From NCBI RefSeq assembly GCF_900168195.1, contig NZ_FUYX01000002.1, forward strand, positions 441,501 through 505,500: DNA of 64,000 nucleotides, in the 5' to 3' direction. Below, one piece after another: positions 63,697 to 64,000 of this stretch (position 1 is the first letter of the stretch; each line of letters opens with the position of its first letter). The notes beneath the pieces were generated by a model that saw nothing but the letters and a program-made list of their open reading frames with translations, was not told the origin of the DNA and did not search any database. Both the position numbers and the translations under genes were made by a program. The stretch comes from Allobosea thiooxidans. Lineage in GTDB: Bacteria > Pseudomonadota > Alphaproteobacteria > Rhizobiales > Beijerinckiaceae.

Positions 63697-63735
63697 GAGA
63701 TGCATCTCCGGATCAGGGCGATGCGGCGATGCATC
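63697..63735. promoter_or_regulatory. Pair of GATGCATC palindromes before the kinase-like gene
   Basis: GAGATGCATCTC (63697-63708) is a perfect 12-bp palindrome, and GATGCATC recurs at 63728-63735. Both share the 8-bp core of the tandem operators at 53266-53292. They lie 15-53 bp before the ATG at 63750, where a repressor could block transcription. Confidence 0.5.
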
Positions 63736-63749
63736 CAGGGACCTTTGCC

Positions 63750-64000
63750 ATGATGACCAGCCAGATTTCGGAAACGAGCGTCCTTCTCGACACGGCTTCG
63801 CCGGAGCTGTCGCTGCGGGATGTCGAGCGCATCGCCCGGGACGTCTTCGGGCTCGCCGGCGAGGCCAGTGAGCTGACCGGCGAGCGCGACCGCAACTACC
63901 ATCTGCGCGCGGGCGATGCGCACTACGTGCTGAAGGTCAGCAACCCGGCCGAAGATCCGCAGGTCATCGATTTCCAGACCAGGGCGCTGCTCCACATCGC
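63750..64000 (+). CDS. Aminoglycoside phosphotransferase (APH)-like protein, N-terminal part (cut by window end)
   Basis: Only 83 codons are visible and the frame is open at the window edge. The segment LTGERDRNYHLRAGDAHYVL followed by KVSN is the N-lobe of an APH/homoserine-kinase-II fold, with the ATP-binding Lys in YVLKVSN. Rhizobial proteins with this start are often hydroxylysine kinase-like or are fused to a class III aminotransferase; the rest must be seen to decide. ATG 63750 is chosen; an in-frame ATG at 63729 adds 7 residues but would overlap a GATGCATC site. Confidence 0.72.
   Translation, partial: MMTSQISETSVLLDTASPELSLRDVERIARDVFGLAGEASELTGERDRNYHLRAGDAHYVLKVSNPAEDPQVIDFQTRALLHI

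Overview
The window is high-GC, densely coded DNA from a free-living alphaproteobacterium. A Hyphomicrobiales organism, possibly Bosea-like, is the best guess. The guess rests on gene content: many ABC importers with paired solute-binding proteins, PhnCDEE-type transport, class III adenylate cyclases with TPR tails, a DUF1127 protein, an ExoF-like export protein, and two kinds of palindromic intergenic repeat. No rRNA, tRNA, CRISPR array, transposase or phage gene was seen.

Layout, left to right. (1) 1-1885: end of a gamma-glutamyltransferase and a D-2-hydroxyacid dehydrogenase. (2) 1991-12723: an aromatic block. A branched-chain-type ABC importer lies downstream of pobA (4-hydroxybenzoate hydroxylase), which is divergent from an AraC-type PobR. 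Then comes a leftward operon pcaI-pcaJ-pcaB-pcaL, where pcaL fuses the PcaD and PcaC domains. The ring-cleaving dioxygenase pcaHG and the final thiolase are absent. (3) 12908-13348: a PACE-family efflux protein. (4) 13765-18321: a dipeptide-type importer with binding protein and two permeases but no ATPase, followed by an RpiR regulator. (5) 18400-23718: a DeoR regulator, a PhnD-C-E-E importer and a HAD protein. (6) 23749-35993: an exopolysaccharide block with a GH5 hydrolase, export protein, four glycosyltransferases, two polytopic proteins, a flippase and a deacetylase. (7) 36162-41354: a small hypothetical protein, an MHS-type MFS carrier, a nitrilase-superfamily amidase with a divergent LysR regulator, and an FAD oxidoreductase. 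(8) 41754-52863: a cyclic-nucleotide-themed block. It holds an ABC-exporter-like protein with a degenerate ATPase and a C-terminal cAMP-type domain, a G1-peptidase/haloperoxidase-like pair, two class III cyclases, a CRP-type regulator, a DUF1127 protein and a lone binding protein. (9) 53439-64000: a dipeptide-type importer with a fused double ATPase runs straight into a TPP enzyme, an acetylpolyamine-amidohydrolase-like enzyme, an aldehyde dehydrogenase, a GntR regulator and the start of a kinase-like gene cut by the window edge. This looks like uptake and breakdown of an acylated amine.

The strongest unexplained signals are three. First, the degenerate ABC protein at 41754-44837, which has an internal repeat and a cAMP cassette, together with two CRP-like sites nearby. 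Second, the palindrome GATGCATC, found twice over the promoter of the last operon and twice just before the kinase-like gene, both flanking the GntR regulon. Third, GC-rich stem-loops directly after each of three operon-leading binding-protein genes.
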